Below, piece by piece: positions 7,482-15,458 of a DNA stretch of 21,558 nt. Within the stretch, counting starts at the first letter, position 1, and each line of letters starts with the position of its first letter. Below the pieces are notes generated by a model. The model did not search any database. It was not told where the DNA came from and saw only the letters and a program-made list of their open reading frames with translations. The translations under genes and the position numbers were made by a program. The stretch is taken from contig CALPVM020000005.1 of NCBI GenBank assembly GCA_943327015.2, forward strand, positions 1 to 21,558. Reading direction: 5' to 3'. The DNA comes from Akkermansia muciniphila. GTDB lineage: Bacteria; Pseudomonadota; Gammaproteobacteria; Burkholderiales; Burkholderiaceae_C.

Positions 7482-7952
7482 CTACAGCTCAGTTTTCAGA
7501 CGTGTCAGCAAATCTGCATGCACACCTGAATTAACTTCTTTGCGCAGAATTTGTTCAGCGCCCTTAACCGCTAATGCAGCGACTTCTTCACGAAGTTGTT
7601 GCCTAGCTTTTACTGACTGCTGTTCAGCTTCAGCGGTAGCAGCGGCCAAAATACGCTTTCCCTCTTCGGTAGCACGTGCTTTGGCTTCTTCAATAATCGC
7701 CTGCGCTCTACGCTCAGCGTCTGCTAAGCGTGATGCGGTTTCATTGCGCGAACTTGCCAGTTCAGCTTCAACGCGCTTATTGGCACTTGCCAAGTCAGCC
7801 TTGGCTTTGTCCGCTGCGGCCAAGCCGTCCGCTATTTTTTGCGCCCGCTCGTCCAACGCTTTTGCAATGGGTGGCCATACGAATTTCATCGTAAACCATA
7901 CCAATATTGCAAATACGATGGCCTGCAGGAACAGGGTTGCATTTATGTTCAC
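7482..7952 (-). CDS. atpF: F1Fo ATP synthase subunit b, GTG start
   Basis: This encodes the 156-residue peripheral-stalk subunit: one N-terminal membrane helix (about residues 5-27) followed by a long charged, Ala-rich helix that dimerises as a coiled coil and contacts delta. The length equals the common bacterial b subunit. The start codon is GTG (plus 7950-7952), with AGAAGGA eight bases upstream, and the encoded N-terminus matches the family, so I accept it. It lies between atpE and atpH with short gaps. Confidence 0.96.
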   Translation of the reverse strand: MNINATLFLQAIVFAILVWFTMKFVWPPIAKALDERAQKIADGLAAADKAKADLASANKRVEAELASSRNETASRLADAERRAQAIIEEAKARATEEGKRILAAATAEAEQQSVKARQQLREEVAALAVKGAEQILRKEVNSGVHADLLTRLKTEL

Positions 7953-7988
7953 GGTTTGATTCCTTCTCTAGCGTGAAGGGGCCGTTAA

Positions 7989-8237
7989 TTACTTCAGAAC
8001 GAAGGGATTTGCAAATGCGAACAGCAAAGCAATAGCAACGCCGATCAGAAAAGCTGCGTCAATCAGACCAGCCAAAATGAACATTTTGGTTTGCAATTCG
8101 TTCATGAGTTCTGGCTGACGTGCAGACGACTCAAGAAACTTGCCACCCATCAATGCGATGCCGATGGAAGCGCCGATAGCACCCAAACCAACAATAATAC
8201 CGCAAGCCAATGCGACCAGACCGAGAATGTTTTCCAT
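7989..8237 (-). CDS. atpE: F1Fo ATP synthase subunit c (rotor ring)
   Basis: This encodes an 82-residue hairpin of two membrane helices that forms the rotor ring. The polar loop is ARQPEL at 39-44. The ion-carrying acid is Asp60, in the second helix (LAGLIDAAFL). An aspartate and the lack of the usual sodium ligands point to proton coupling; that is inferred from family knowledge. The frame extends upstream to 8312 and overlaps atpB, but the ATG at 8235-8237 has AGGAGC at ideal spacing and gives the normal length, so I use it. The high output needed for the ring fits the good ribosome binding site. Confidence 0.97.
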   Translation of the reverse strand: MENILGLVALACGIIVGLGAIGASIGIALMGGKFLESSARQPELMNELQTKMFILAGLIDAAFLIGVAIALLFAFANPFVLK

Positions 8238-8283
8238 GATAGCTCCTAAAAAAATGAGAGGAAAATAAAAGAACCAGAAAAAG

Positions 8284-9174
8284 TTAGTGTGAATCGTGGG
8301 CTTGTCCCACATAAATCAACGTCAACATCATGAAGATGAAGGCTTGCAGCGTAATCACCAGAATGTGAAAAATACTCCACACAGTTCCAGCAACAACATG
8401 CCCAAATCCTAGCCAAAACCCACCTGTAAGAGGGTTAAATTGCCAGGCCCATACGCCACCCATCAGGGCGATCAGCATGAAAACCAATTCACCAGCAAAC
8501 ATGTTGCCGAATAACCGCATACCATGCGAAACTGTTTTTGCTGTGAACTCAATCATCTGCATTAAAAAGTTGATGGGATACAGGAATACTTTATCACCAA
8601 ATGGCGCCGCAAGCAGCTCGTGAATCCAACCACCTAAGCCTTTAATTTTAACGTTATAAACCAGACAAATAACCAAAACACTGCAGGACAATCCCAACGT
8701 GGTTGATAAGTCTGCTGTTGGCACCACGCGCATGTAGTCATTAAAGCCTAGCGAAGGACCCACACCATGCCACAGCATAGGTATAGCATCAACCGGCAGC
8801 ATATCCATTGCATTCATGAGAAAAATCCACACAAACACCGTGAGCGCCAACGGCGAAACCAGTTTACGACTGTTTGCGTTTTTGACCACGCCTTTTGCTT
8901 GGTTTTCTACCATCTCAACCAATATTTCTACTGCCGCCTGAAAACGCCCAGGCACACCAGAAGTTGCCTTGATTGCTGCACGCCACAACAAAAAACATCC
9001 AACAATACCCAAAACTACCGAGAAAATAACGGAGTCGAGGTTAAATAAACTGAAATCAACAATACTGTGCTGAGACACATTGTTGAATGAAAAATCTTTC
9101 TGCAAATGATGCAGATGGTGCTGGATGTATTCCCCAGCCGTTGGAGCACTAGTTGCCGCGTTTTCAGATGCCAT
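8284..9174 (-). CDS. atpB: F1Fo ATP synthase subunit a
   Basis: This encodes the 296-residue membrane stator subunit that forms the two proton half-channels against the c-ring. The essential arginine is Arg220 in HGMRLFGNMFAGE, equivalent to E. coli Arg210. Five or more hydrophobic segments are visible. A soluble His-containing N-terminal stretch (HHLHHLQ near residue 20) precedes the first helix, as in other betaproteobacterial versions. The ATG is 10 bases after the atpI stop and has only a weak ribosome binding site, suggesting translation coupled to atpI. Confidence 0.97.
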   Translation of the reverse strand: MASENAATSAPTAGEYIQHHLHHLQKDFSFNNVSQHSIVDFSLFNLDSVIFSVVLGIVGCFLLWRAAIKATSGVPGRFQAAVEILVEMVENQAKGVVKNANSRKLVSPLALTVFVWIFLMNAMDMLPVDAIPMLWHGVGPSLGFNDYMRVVPTADLSTTLGLSCSVLVICLVYNVKIKGLGGWIHELLAAPFGDKVFLYPINFLMQMIEFTAKTVSHGMRLFGNMFAGELVFMLIALMGGVWAWQFNPLTGGFWLGFGHVVAGTVWSIFHILVITLQAFIFMMLTLIYVGQAHDSH

Positions 9175-9184
9175 ATGTCACCAG

Positions 9185-9694
9185 TTAATTACGAACAAAA
9201 TTCGATTTACCGCGCATTGACTGCATAAACAATGCCAGCCAATACACCTTGATAGTTACCACAAAACAAGCTAGCAACGCCAGCCATTGAACATTTTCAA
9301 CCACTTTGGGTGCCGAGATTAGCATAACTACTGTTAGCAAAATTTTAGCCATTTCCCAAACCAAGAACCTAGCCATACGATTTGTTACTTGGGTTGTTTT
9401 TTTATAACTTCGAACCCCATGTACAAACATTGCAGAGGGAAAAACAACACAAAATCCACCGTACGCAACAGAGTTAACCACACTACCAAACCCCACCATC
9501 CACCACGCTAAAATCGTCAGTGCAAACATGGTTACCGCTTGCATCCCTATTACACGCCACATTGACATCTCGGGTTGCTGCAATCTCCATGCCTCTGCCT
9601 CAGCCTTTGTCAAGGCATTTGCTTCATCATCTTGCGTGCAATCTGACTCCCATGTACTGGCATTTTTTGGGACTGCACTCTTGATATTTAGCAT
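9185..9694 (-). CDS. atpI: ATP synthase protein I (AtpI)
   Basis: This encodes a 169-residue membrane protein and is the first gene of the operon. AtpI assists assembly of the c-ring in some bacteria and is often dispensable. A charged N-terminal tail of about 45 residues is followed by four hydrophobic segments. The sequence is poorly conserved, as usual for AtpI, so the call rests on topology, size and its place directly before atpB. The ATG has no strong ribosome binding site. A TATAAT on the same strand lies about 43 bases upstream. Confidence 0.9.
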   Translation of the reverse strand: MLNIKSAVPKNASTWESDCTQDDEANALTKAEAEAWRLQQPEMSMWRVIGMQAVTMFALTILAWWMVGFGSVVNSVAYGGFCVVFPSAMFVHGVRSYKKTTQVTNRMARFLVWEMAKILLTVVMLISAPKVVENVQWLALLACFVVTIKVYWLALFMQSMRGKSNFVRN

Positions 9695-9712
9695 GTTTGC
9701 TGCAATTAGCTC

Positions 9713-9742
9713 TTGTCAATTACTGCTTAGCCATCGATTATA
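9713..9742. promoter_or_regulatory. Candidate overlapping divergent promoters for atpI and ybeD
   Basis: The 117-base gap between atpI (-) and ybeD (+) must hold both promoters. On the minus strand there is a perfect TATAAT (plus 9737-9742) with only a weak -35. On the plus strand TTGTCA (9713-9718) is followed after 17 bases by GATTAT (9736-9741), which overlaps the minus-strand -10. If both are real, RNA polymerase could not occupy the two at once. Confidence 0.4.
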
Positions 9743-9811
9743 CGTAGAAACCCGGACTGTTTTTCACATTGCCACTTCAATTTTTAGATTAGCTCTACGA
9801 TAATTCGAACC

Positions 9812-10117
9812 ATGGACAAAGAAACAAGCACCCTTAACCATGGCAATACCGTTGGCACAGACTCCTCTTTACTGGTATTTCCTTGCGCATTCCCTATCAA
9901 AGTTATGGGTCGCAACGTAGATCATTTATCTTCATCTCTTTGTGCAATAGCCCTACAATTTGACCCTAATTTTGATGAAAACACGGTTGAAATTCGGTCC
10001 AGCAAGGCTGGCAACTATATCGGCATCACCCTAACGATAGAAGCCACCAGCCAAGTTCAACTTGATAATCTGTACCGGGCTCTTTCTTCGCACCCTTTGG
10101 TGAAAGTAGTTCTTTAG
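9812..10117 (+). CDS. YbeD/DUF493 family protein
   Basis: This encodes a 101-residue small protein of the DUF493 (YbeD) family, which has an ACT-like fold and no proven biochemical role. The conserved features are FPCAFPIKVMGRN at about 23-35, the SKAGNYIGITLTIEA strand region, and the closing LYRALSSHPLVKVVL. In many proteobacteria the gene lies directly before lipB, as here, so a link to lipoylation is often suspected. The TAG stop shares its last base with the lipB GTG start. I see no clear ribosome binding site before the ATG. Confidence 0.9.
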   Translation: MDKETSTLNHGNTVGTDSSLLVFPCAFPIKVMGRNVDHLSSSLCAIALQFDPNFDENTVEIRSSKAGNYIGITLTIEATSQVQLDNLYRALSSHPLVKVVL

Positions 10118-10797
10118 TGACCTGCATCACCACCCATTTTCTTGGTTTGGTTGACTACTCACCAACATTGGAGGCCATGAAAAATCTTACCGCTTTACGT
10201 GGTCAAGATTCAGGCTCTGACGTTCCCCATCAGATTTGGCTGTGCGAACATCCCAGTGTGTATACCCAAGGCATTGCTGGTCAAGCACACCATATTTTTC
10301 AACCTGGAGATATTCCTGTTGTTCAAACGGAACGCGGAGGGCAGGCCACTTACCACGGACCGGGTCAGTTGATTGCCTATCCCTTGCTTAATCTTAAGGC
10401 TTTCGGTTACTTTGTTAAAGAATATGTATTCCGCCTCGAAGAGTCCGTTATTAAAGCTCTCGGCTATTTTGGCATTACCGGCCATCGTGTGAGTGGTGCG
10501 CCAGGCATATATGTTCGTATAGATGACCCATTTGGACATCAGCTATTAAAGCAAAATGCCCCCAATTTTCACGGTCTTGCCAAGATTGCAGCCCTAGGAA
10601 TCAAGGTGAGCCGTCATTGCACTTACCACGGCTTAGCTCTAAATGTAGCTATGGACCTAGAACCTTTCTCACGTATTAACCCTTGCGGCTATAGCGGTTT
10701 ACAAACCACCGACATGGCTAGCTTGGGTATTTCAGTCGGCACGAGCGACGTCGCCCCCATACTAGCCGCCAAATTGCAAAACTATCTTTTACCTTAA
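10117..10797 (+). CDS. lipB: Octanoyl-[ACP]:protein octanoyltransferase LipB
   Basis: This 226-residue enzyme transfers octanoyl from acyl carrier protein to a lysine of lipoyl domains (E2 subunits, GcvH), the first step of endogenous lipoylation. The family motif RGGQATYHGPGQL is at 73-85. The catalytic pair is Lys156 (GLAKIAALG) and Cys190 (INPCGY), with the same 34-residue spacing as in E. coli LipB. An insert of roughly 15 residues before Lys156 is, from memory, common in Burkholderiales. The GTG start overlaps the ybeD stop by one base (TAGTG), with GGTGAAAG upstream, so translation is probably coupled. lipA follows after 12 bases. Confidence 0.96.
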   Translation: MTCITTHFLGLVDYSPTLEAMKNLTALRGQDSGSDVPHQIWLCEHPSVYTQGIAGQAHHIFQPGDIPVVQTERGGQATYHGPGQLIAYPLLNLKAFGYFVKEYVFRLEESVIKALGYFGITGHRVSGAPGIYVRIDDPFGHQLLKQNAPNFHGLAKIAALGIKVSRHCTYHGLALNVAMDLEPFSRINPCGYSGLQTTDMASLGISVGTSDVAPILAAKLQNYLLP

Positions 10798-10809
10798 CCA
10801 TCTTGCACC

Positions 10810-11835
10810 ATGCCTGACAAACAGATCACCAATACCTTGAACACAGTGCATGAAGCGATGTCCGTTTCTGACTACAACCCATTGGCCAAACAAAAAGCGG
10901 CGGCTAAGCTCTCGCGTATTCCGATTAAAGTTCAGCCTTCCGAATTACTTAGAAAACCGGAGTGGATTCGTGTAAAGGCCGGCTCGCCAAACACCCGTTT
11001 TTACGAGATCAAGGATATTTTGCGTAAAAATAAATTGGTCACCGTCTGCGAAGAAGCCAGTTGTCCAAATATTGGTGAGTGTTTTGGTAAGGGCACGGCC
11101 ACATTCATGATTATGGGCGACAAATGTACGCGCCGCTGTCCGTTTTGCGATGTAGGCCATGGTCGCCCTGACCCCCTTGATGCACAAGAGCCGTTGCATC
11201 TGGCTGAAACCATTGCTGCCTTAAAGCTGCAATATGTGGTCATTACCAGCGTAGATCGCGATGATTTACGTGATGGTGGCGCTGGTCATTTTGTGGAATG
11301 CATTCGCGAAACCCGCCGACTATCCCCCCACACTCAAATTGAAATTTTAGTTCCAGACTTTCGCGGGCGCGATGATCGCGCCTTGGAAATTCTGAAAGCA
11401 GCCCCACCGGATGTTATGAACCACAATCTTGAATCCGTTCCGCGCCTCTACAAGGAAGTTCGCCCCGGCTCCGACTATTCTTTTTCACTCGGTTTATTGC
11501 AAAAGTTCAAGCGTCTTTTTCCCGAGATTCCTACCAAAAGCGGTTTAATGGTTGGCTTGGGTGAAACTGATGATGAAATTTTACAGGTCATGCAAGACAT
11601 GCGGGCTCACGCGGTGGACATGCTTACTATTGGGCAGTATCTGGCGCCCTCGGCCAGCCATATTCCGGTTCGGCGCTATGTGCACCCAGACACTTTCAAA
11701 ATGTTTGAAACCCGTGCGTATGAAATGGGGTTCAAGCACGCCGCTGTTGGCGCCATGGTGCGCAGCAGCTACCACGCCGATCAGCAAGCTGCTCACGCTG
11801 CGCATGCAAACGGACGCCACTACCCAGCTGACTGA
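10810..11835 (+). CDS. lipA: Lipoyl synthase LipA
   Basis: This 341-residue radical SAM enzyme inserts two sulfurs at C6 and C8 of protein-bound octanoyl. The auxiliary cluster cysteines are Cys80, Cys85 and Cys91 (CX4CX5C). The radical SAM cluster is Cys106, Cys110 and Cys113 (CX3CX2C). The C-terminal RSSYHA (318-323) supplies the serine ligand known for the auxiliary cluster. No clear ribosome binding site precedes the ATG at 10810, and an in-frame ATG at 10858 is an alternative, since the extra N-terminal residues are not conserved. It directly follows lipB. It ends 22 bases from the opposing ptsI stop, with no visible terminator between. Confidence 0.97.
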   Translation: MPDKQITNTLNTVHEAMSVSDYNPLAKQKAAAKLSRIPIKVQPSELLRKPEWIRVKAGSPNTRFYEIKDILRKNKLVTVCEEASCPNIGECFGKGTATFMIMGDKCTRRCPFCDVGHGRPDPLDAQEPLHLAETIAALKLQYVVITSVDRDDLRDGGAGHFVECIRETRRLSPHTQIEILVPDFRGRDDRALEILKAAPPDVMNHNLESVPRLYKEVRPGSDYSFSLGLLQKFKRLFPEIPTKSGLMVGLGETDDEILQVMQDMRAHAVDMLTIGQYLAPSASHIPVRRYVHPDTFKMFETRAYEMGFKHAAVGAMVRSSYHADQQAAHAAHANGRHYPAD

Positions 11836-11857
11836 GAGAACGCCTTACGTTGCTTAT

Positions 11858-13633
11858 TTATGCTTTGGTTTCCATTTCGAGCGCCGGTTCTTCGGATTGA
11901 CAAATCTTTAGCGCCCAAGGCGCCAACCTAGCGGAGTCTGCTCTAAGCACCAGTTGCTTTACAGCCAGTATTTGTGCTGGGTGCATCGAAAAACTACGCA
12001 AGCCCATGCCTAGCAACAAACGCGTCAGCCCAACATCGCCTGCCATTTCGCCACAAACGCTTACCTCTTTGCCTTGCGCGCGACATGCAGAAATAGTGTC
12101 TGCCACCAGCTTTAATACGGCCGGATGTAGTGGATCATAAAGATGTGCAACTGACTCATCTGCGCGGTCAATGGCTAAGGTGTACTGAATCAAGTCATTG
12201 GTACCGATGGATAAAAAGTCAAAATGCTTTAAGAACATCTGCACACTAATGGCTGCTGCTGGAACCTCGATCATGGCGCCAAGCTTAATGGCTCCGTAAG
12301 GCATCTTTTTCCGCTCTAACATTGAGCGTGCCTGGGCAATATGGTTAAGAGTCTGCTTTATCTCCCCTGCATGTGCAAGCATTGGAATGAGCAACTTAAC
12401 AGGACCGTGGCAAGCCGCGCGCAAAATGGCTCGCAACTGCGTCAAAAACATAGATGGATCCGCCAAGCTCCATCGAATAGCGCGCAACCCCAATGCAGGG
12501 TTTAAATGTGCGTCATCATGAACCGAACTATCTAAAGGTTTATCAGCTCCTACGTCAACGGTTCGAATGGTTACAGGCAAACCCTGCATGCCTTCAACTG
12601 CGCGTTTATAGGCTTGGTACTGCTCTTCTTCGCCGGGTAGAATACCTTGGCGCCCCATGAACAAGAACTCACTACGAAAAAGTCCCACGCCCATAGCGCC
12701 TGATTTGTAGGCAACCTGAGCATCTTCTGGCATTTCGATATTGGCAAGTAACTCCACCTTTTCACCGTCCATGGTGATAGAAGGTGTATGAAGCAAGCGG
12801 GACAAACGTCCACGCTCTAATTCACCTTGCCGTTGCTTAAAACCGTATTCAGCCAGAATAATTGGCGACGGGTCAATGATGACTACACCAGCGTCACCAT
12901 CAATAATTACCCAATCGTCCTGTCGTACGAGTTGGCTGCAAGTCCGTGCACCTACTACAGCAGGAATATCCATACTGCGCGCAACAATGGCGGTATGCGA
13001 TGTTTTGCCACCTACATCGGTAATGAATCCTGCAAAAACACTTTGCTTGAATTGCAGCATATCTGCTGGCGATAAGTCATGGGCAATGAGTACTAACGGT
13101 ACGTCAACCGTATCATCAAGTAGCAAATCTTGCTGTGAAGGCTTTCTTGGTCCTCGCTGGGTGTTGGCAGCTATCGATACAGTGGCCTTCATTGCGCGTA
13201 ATACGCGCTCACATATTTGCTCTAAATCGGCTTTTCGCTCACGCAAATAAGCGTCTTCCATTTCATCAAATTGCCTAGCAATCACTTCCAGCTGTGTGGT
13301 GAGCGCCCATTCAGCATTGTAAAGACGTTCTGTAATCCAGCGCTTTACACCTCCTATGAGCTCTCCATCCTGCAACAACATTAAATGCACATCCAGCAAT
13401 GCGCTCAACTCATGGGGAGCTTCTTTGGGTCCCATGTGACTGATTGTTTCCTGCAATCGGACAATTTCTTCTACTACAGTATCTCTACCCACGCGAATGC
13501 GCTCAACCTCTCGCTCGACCTCTTGGGGCTGTACAAAATAATGTGCAACATCAACCCTGCTAGATGCCACTAGCACAGCCCTGCCAATAGCAATGCCACG
13601 CGCAACCGCTAAGCCATGGATTGCGAACGTCAT
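11858..13633 (-). CDS. ptsI: PTS enzyme I (phosphoenolpyruvate-protein phosphotransferase)
   Basis: This 591-residue enzyme takes phosphate from PEP and gives it to HPr. The phosphorylated residue is His213 in GGKTSHTAIVARS. The PEP-binding C-terminal barrel shows GVGLFRSEFLFM, GAMIEVPAA, the TNDLIQYTLAIDR motif and Cys527 in VCGEMAGD. There is no N-terminal GAF domain, so this is the PtsI rather than the PtsP type. The frame runs on to a TTG at 13681 inside ptsH, but the ATG at 13631-13633 with AGGG upstream gives the proper start, 19 bases after the ptsH stop. With EIIA and HPr but no EIIB/EIIC nearby, the pathway looks regulatory rather than sugar-transporting. Confidence 0.96.
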   Translation of the reverse strand: MTFAIHGLAVARGIAIGRAVLVASSRVDVAHYFVQPQEVEREVERIRVGRDTVVEEIVRLQETISHMGPKEAPHELSALLDVHLMLLQDGELIGGVKRWITERLYNAEWALTTQLEVIARQFDEMEDAYLRERKADLEQICERVLRAMKATVSIAANTQRGPRKPSQQDLLLDDTVDVPLVLIAHDLSPADMLQFKQSVFAGFITDVGGKTSHTAIVARSMDIPAVVGARTCSQLVRQDDWVIIDGDAGVVIIDPSPIILAEYGFKQRQGELERGRLSRLLHTPSITMDGEKVELLANIEMPEDAQVAYKSGAMGVGLFRSEFLFMGRQGILPGEEEQYQAYKRAVEGMQGLPVTIRTVDVGADKPLDSSVHDDAHLNPALGLRAIRWSLADPSMFLTQLRAILRAACHGPVKLLIPMLAHAGEIKQTLNHIAQARSMLERKKMPYGAIKLGAMIEVPAAAISVQMFLKHFDFLSIGTNDLIQYTLAIDRADESVAHLYDPLHPAVLKLVADTISACRAQGKEVSVCGEMAGDVGLTRLLLGMGLRSFSMHPAQILAVKQLVLRADSARLAPWALKICQSEEPALEMETKA

Positions 13634-13652
13634 GAACAATACCCTGTCATTT

Positions 13653-13922
13653 TTACTCGCCCTCTCCAAATCGATCGGCAATGAGTGCCATCAAAGAGTC
13701 CATAGCTTCCTGCTCACGATCACCTTGCGTTTCAAGTGTAACAACTGAGTCAATGCCCGCGGCCAACATCATGACACCCATGATACTTTTAGCATTGACA
13801 CGCCGTTCGCCTTTACCAATCCAAACTTCACACGGGAAACTTCCTGCTAACTTGGTCAGCTTGGCTGATGCCCGAGCATGTAAACCGAGCTTATTGATGA
13901 TGGTCGTATTGTTTTTGATCAT
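13653..13922 (-). CDS. ptsH: Phosphocarrier protein HPr
   Basis: This 89-residue carrier accepts phosphate from EI on His15 (LGLHARASA) and passes it to EIIA. Ser46 stands in NAKSIMGVMML, the site modified by HPr kinase/phosphorylase in organisms that have it; no such kinase gene is in this window. The ATG lies within the end of the EIIA gene, giving a 32-base overlap in another frame. No Shine-Dalgarno sequence is evident before it, so translation probably depends on ribosomes finishing EIIA. Confidence 0.96.
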   Translation of the reverse strand: MIKNNTTIINKLGLHARASAKLTKLAGSFPCEVWIGKGERRVNAKSIMGVMMLAAGIDSVVTLETQGDREQEAMDSLMALIADRFGEGE

Positions 13923-14343
13923 GATTTAATCGGACTTGAATTTGATTTTGCGGCGCTGAAATTGCTACTTGCATAATGCACTGCGTGCCACCGACAATTG
14001 CTCTTTCAACCAGCATATCCAAGGGCTCATGCATGTAGTTGACTGTGCGCAGAAGCATAGGTACATTAACGCCCGTTACGAGTTTGGATCGTGTACCGTC
14101 CACTATTTTACGGGCCACATTGCATGGGGTAGCACCAAAAACATCGGTAAGCACCAATACTTGATCCGAGTTAAACTTATCGATGTGATTGCTAGCCGTA
14201 TCCAATAATGCTTGTAACGGCTGATCTGACTCCACATCCATCGCCAGCACTGCGTTTGCCGCGTCAGGAAAAACATGCACAACGCATGCTTTTAACGCAC
14301 TGGCAAGAGGTGCATGAGCAATGATTAAAATATGTGTTGTCAT
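13891..14343 (-). CDS. PTS EIIA component, mannose type
   Basis: This encodes a 150-residue EIIA domain of the mannose (EIIA-Man) family, standing alone without EIIB, EIIC or EIID. The predicted phosphorylated residue is His10 in ILIIAHAPLA, and the LTDVFGATPCNVA block is characteristic of the fold. A Gln/His-rich C-terminus (NHDQKQYDHHQ) overlaps the HPr start. In Ralstonia/Cupriavidus-type genomes the same trio is linked to carbon storage and regulation; whether that applies here is an inference. The ATG is unambiguous, but AAGGTAG lies rather far upstream. A 50-base gap separates it from the lipoprotein gene on the same strand. Confidence 0.93.
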   Translation of the reverse strand: MTTHILIIAHAPLASALKACVVHVFPDAANAVLAMDVESDQPLQALLDTASNHIDKFNSDQVLVLTDVFGATPCNVARKIVDGTRSKLVTGVNVPMLLRTVNYMHEPLDMLVERAIVGGTQCIMQVAISAPQNQIQVRLNHDQKQYDHHQ

Positions 14344-14393
14344 CTTGTATGCGAGTCTACCTTCCTATTGTATTATCAGTGCAATCCAAGTGA

Positions 14394-14906
14394 TTAATGG
14401 TTTTCAAACAGTGGATCAGTGTATTCTGGTTTCATATTTTTGGCGAACACAGCTTTGTGGTATACATGACTGCCATCTACAATCCACTGTAGTTTGGCTT
14501 GAGTAGTATCACCACTGGTTAAAACCCCTTTCAAAAAATAGTACGATTGATCATCTTTTTTAATTCGATTGTTTTGTGATGCGTTGGGACGTTGTAAGGA
14601 AACTTGCTCCTTACTTTTCAATTTGGACAATGTAATCTGTTTCCAATATTCCATAATTTTGTTCGCTTGTAACGGGCTATCTGCCTGCACATGGCTAATT
14701 GCAAATAGTGCCTCGTCAGCCTCACAACCAACCATTGACATCTCCACTGGAATGTCACTTAAAACAAGACTTCTTTTTGCATGATCGGGTTTGCATGGCA
14801 ATAGCACATTGGTAGCTCCAATGTTAACTTGACGCCAATTGAGTGCAGGGCTACACCCCACAGTGCCGAGGAAAACAAATAACGATATGATGGTTGTTTT
14901 GAACAT
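14394..14906 (-). CDS. Putative lipoprotein of unknown function
   Basis: This encodes a 170-residue protein I cannot assign to a named family. The N-terminus is a short signal peptide (K3, hydrophobic 5-14) ending in TVGC, a plausible but imperfect lipobox with Thr at -3, so Cys18 would carry the lipid. Two further cysteines, Cys38 and Cys61, could form a disulfide in the periplasm. The rest is mixed polar with no repeats or membrane segments. It is divergent from a TlpA-type thioredoxin with only 45 bases between, which suggests but does not prove a shared role. It may be co-transcribed with the PTS genes downstream. Confidence 0.65.
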   Translation of the reverse strand: MFKTTIISLFVFLGTVGCSPALNWRQVNIGATNVLLPCKPDHAKRSLVLSDIPVEMSMVGCEADEALFAISHVQADSPLQANKIMEYWKQITLSKLKSKEQVSLQRPNASQNNRIKKDDQSYYFLKGVLTSGDTTQAKLQWIVDGSHVYHKAVFAKNMKPEYTDPLFENH

Positions 14907-14951
14907 ACCTATAGGCTTGGTTTACACCACGCGTTACTTTTAAGGACTCAC

Positions 14952-15446
14952 ATGAAATTTAAGGTGTTGGCAGGTTTGATTATTACCGGTTTTGCGTGTT
15001 TGCTGTTTTGGTCACGGACAGAAACAAACACAGCTCCCAATTCAAACTTTGTCATGCTGGACGGCACATCGAAAACGATACAAGACCTAAGAGGCAAAGT
15101 CATTTTGATTAATTTTTGGGCAACCAGTTGTACGACTTGTGTTGCAGAGATGCCTGCTTTAACCAACACCTTTCAAAAGCACAACCCCAATGGTTTTCAC
15201 ACCATAGCAGTGGCCATGAAGTACGATCCACCTAGTTATGTTATCAATTATGCACAGTCTCGAAAACTTCCTTTTGATGTTGCCATTGATAACACCGGTA
15301 ATATTGCAAAGGAATGGGGAGATGTGCAACTAACCCCAACTACATACATTGTCAATAAATCTGGAATTATTGTTAAACGCTATGTGGGTACACCCGACTT
15401 CGGTGAATTGGACAAGCTGCTCACAAGGCTTCTTAATGAGAGCTAA
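14952..15446 (+). CDS. TlpA-like thioredoxin-fold protein, membrane-anchored
   Basis: This encodes a 164-residue protein with an N-terminal hydrophobic segment (about 5-20) as anchor or signal, then a thioredoxin fold facing the periplasm. The redox motif is WATSCTTC (Cys60, Cys63), and the cis-proline lies in LTPTTY (Pro129). This is the TlpA/ResA/DsbE group, which reduces specific periplasmic disulfides, often for cytochrome c or oxidase maturation; the target here cannot be read from sequence. AAGGA at 14942-14946 supports the ATG. It stands alone on the plus strand and shares a terminator with the opposing S10 cluster. Confidence 0.9.
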   Translation: MKFKVLAGLIITGFACLLFWSRTETNTAPNSNFVMLDGTSKTIQDLRGKVILINFWATSCTTCVAEMPALTNTFQKHNPNGFHTIAVAMKYDPPSYVINYAQSRKLPFDVAIDNTGNIAKEWGDVQLTPTTYIVNKSGIIVKRYVGTPDFGELDKLLTRLLNES

Positions 15447-15458
15447 TTGATAAACCAT

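Noticed and set aside
8238..8312. N-terminal extension of AtpE to a 107-residue protein overlapping atpB
   Set aside because: The inner ATG has a good ribosome binding site and gives the standard 82-residue c subunit; the extension is not family-like.
11836..11930. A terminator between the convergent lipA and ptsI genes
   Set aside because: The 22-base gap has no stem with a T tract. The small stem GCGCC/GGCGC near 11911-11923 lies inside ptsI and has no U run.
12876..13250. A 124-codon plus-strand open frame inside ptsI
   Set aside because: It lies wholly opposite a clearly conserved EI coding region and resembles no protein family.
13634..13681. N-terminal extension of EI by 16 residues into ptsH
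   Set aside because: It would begin with TTG inside the HPr gene, and EI proteins begin near the inner ATG (MTFAIHGLAVARG).
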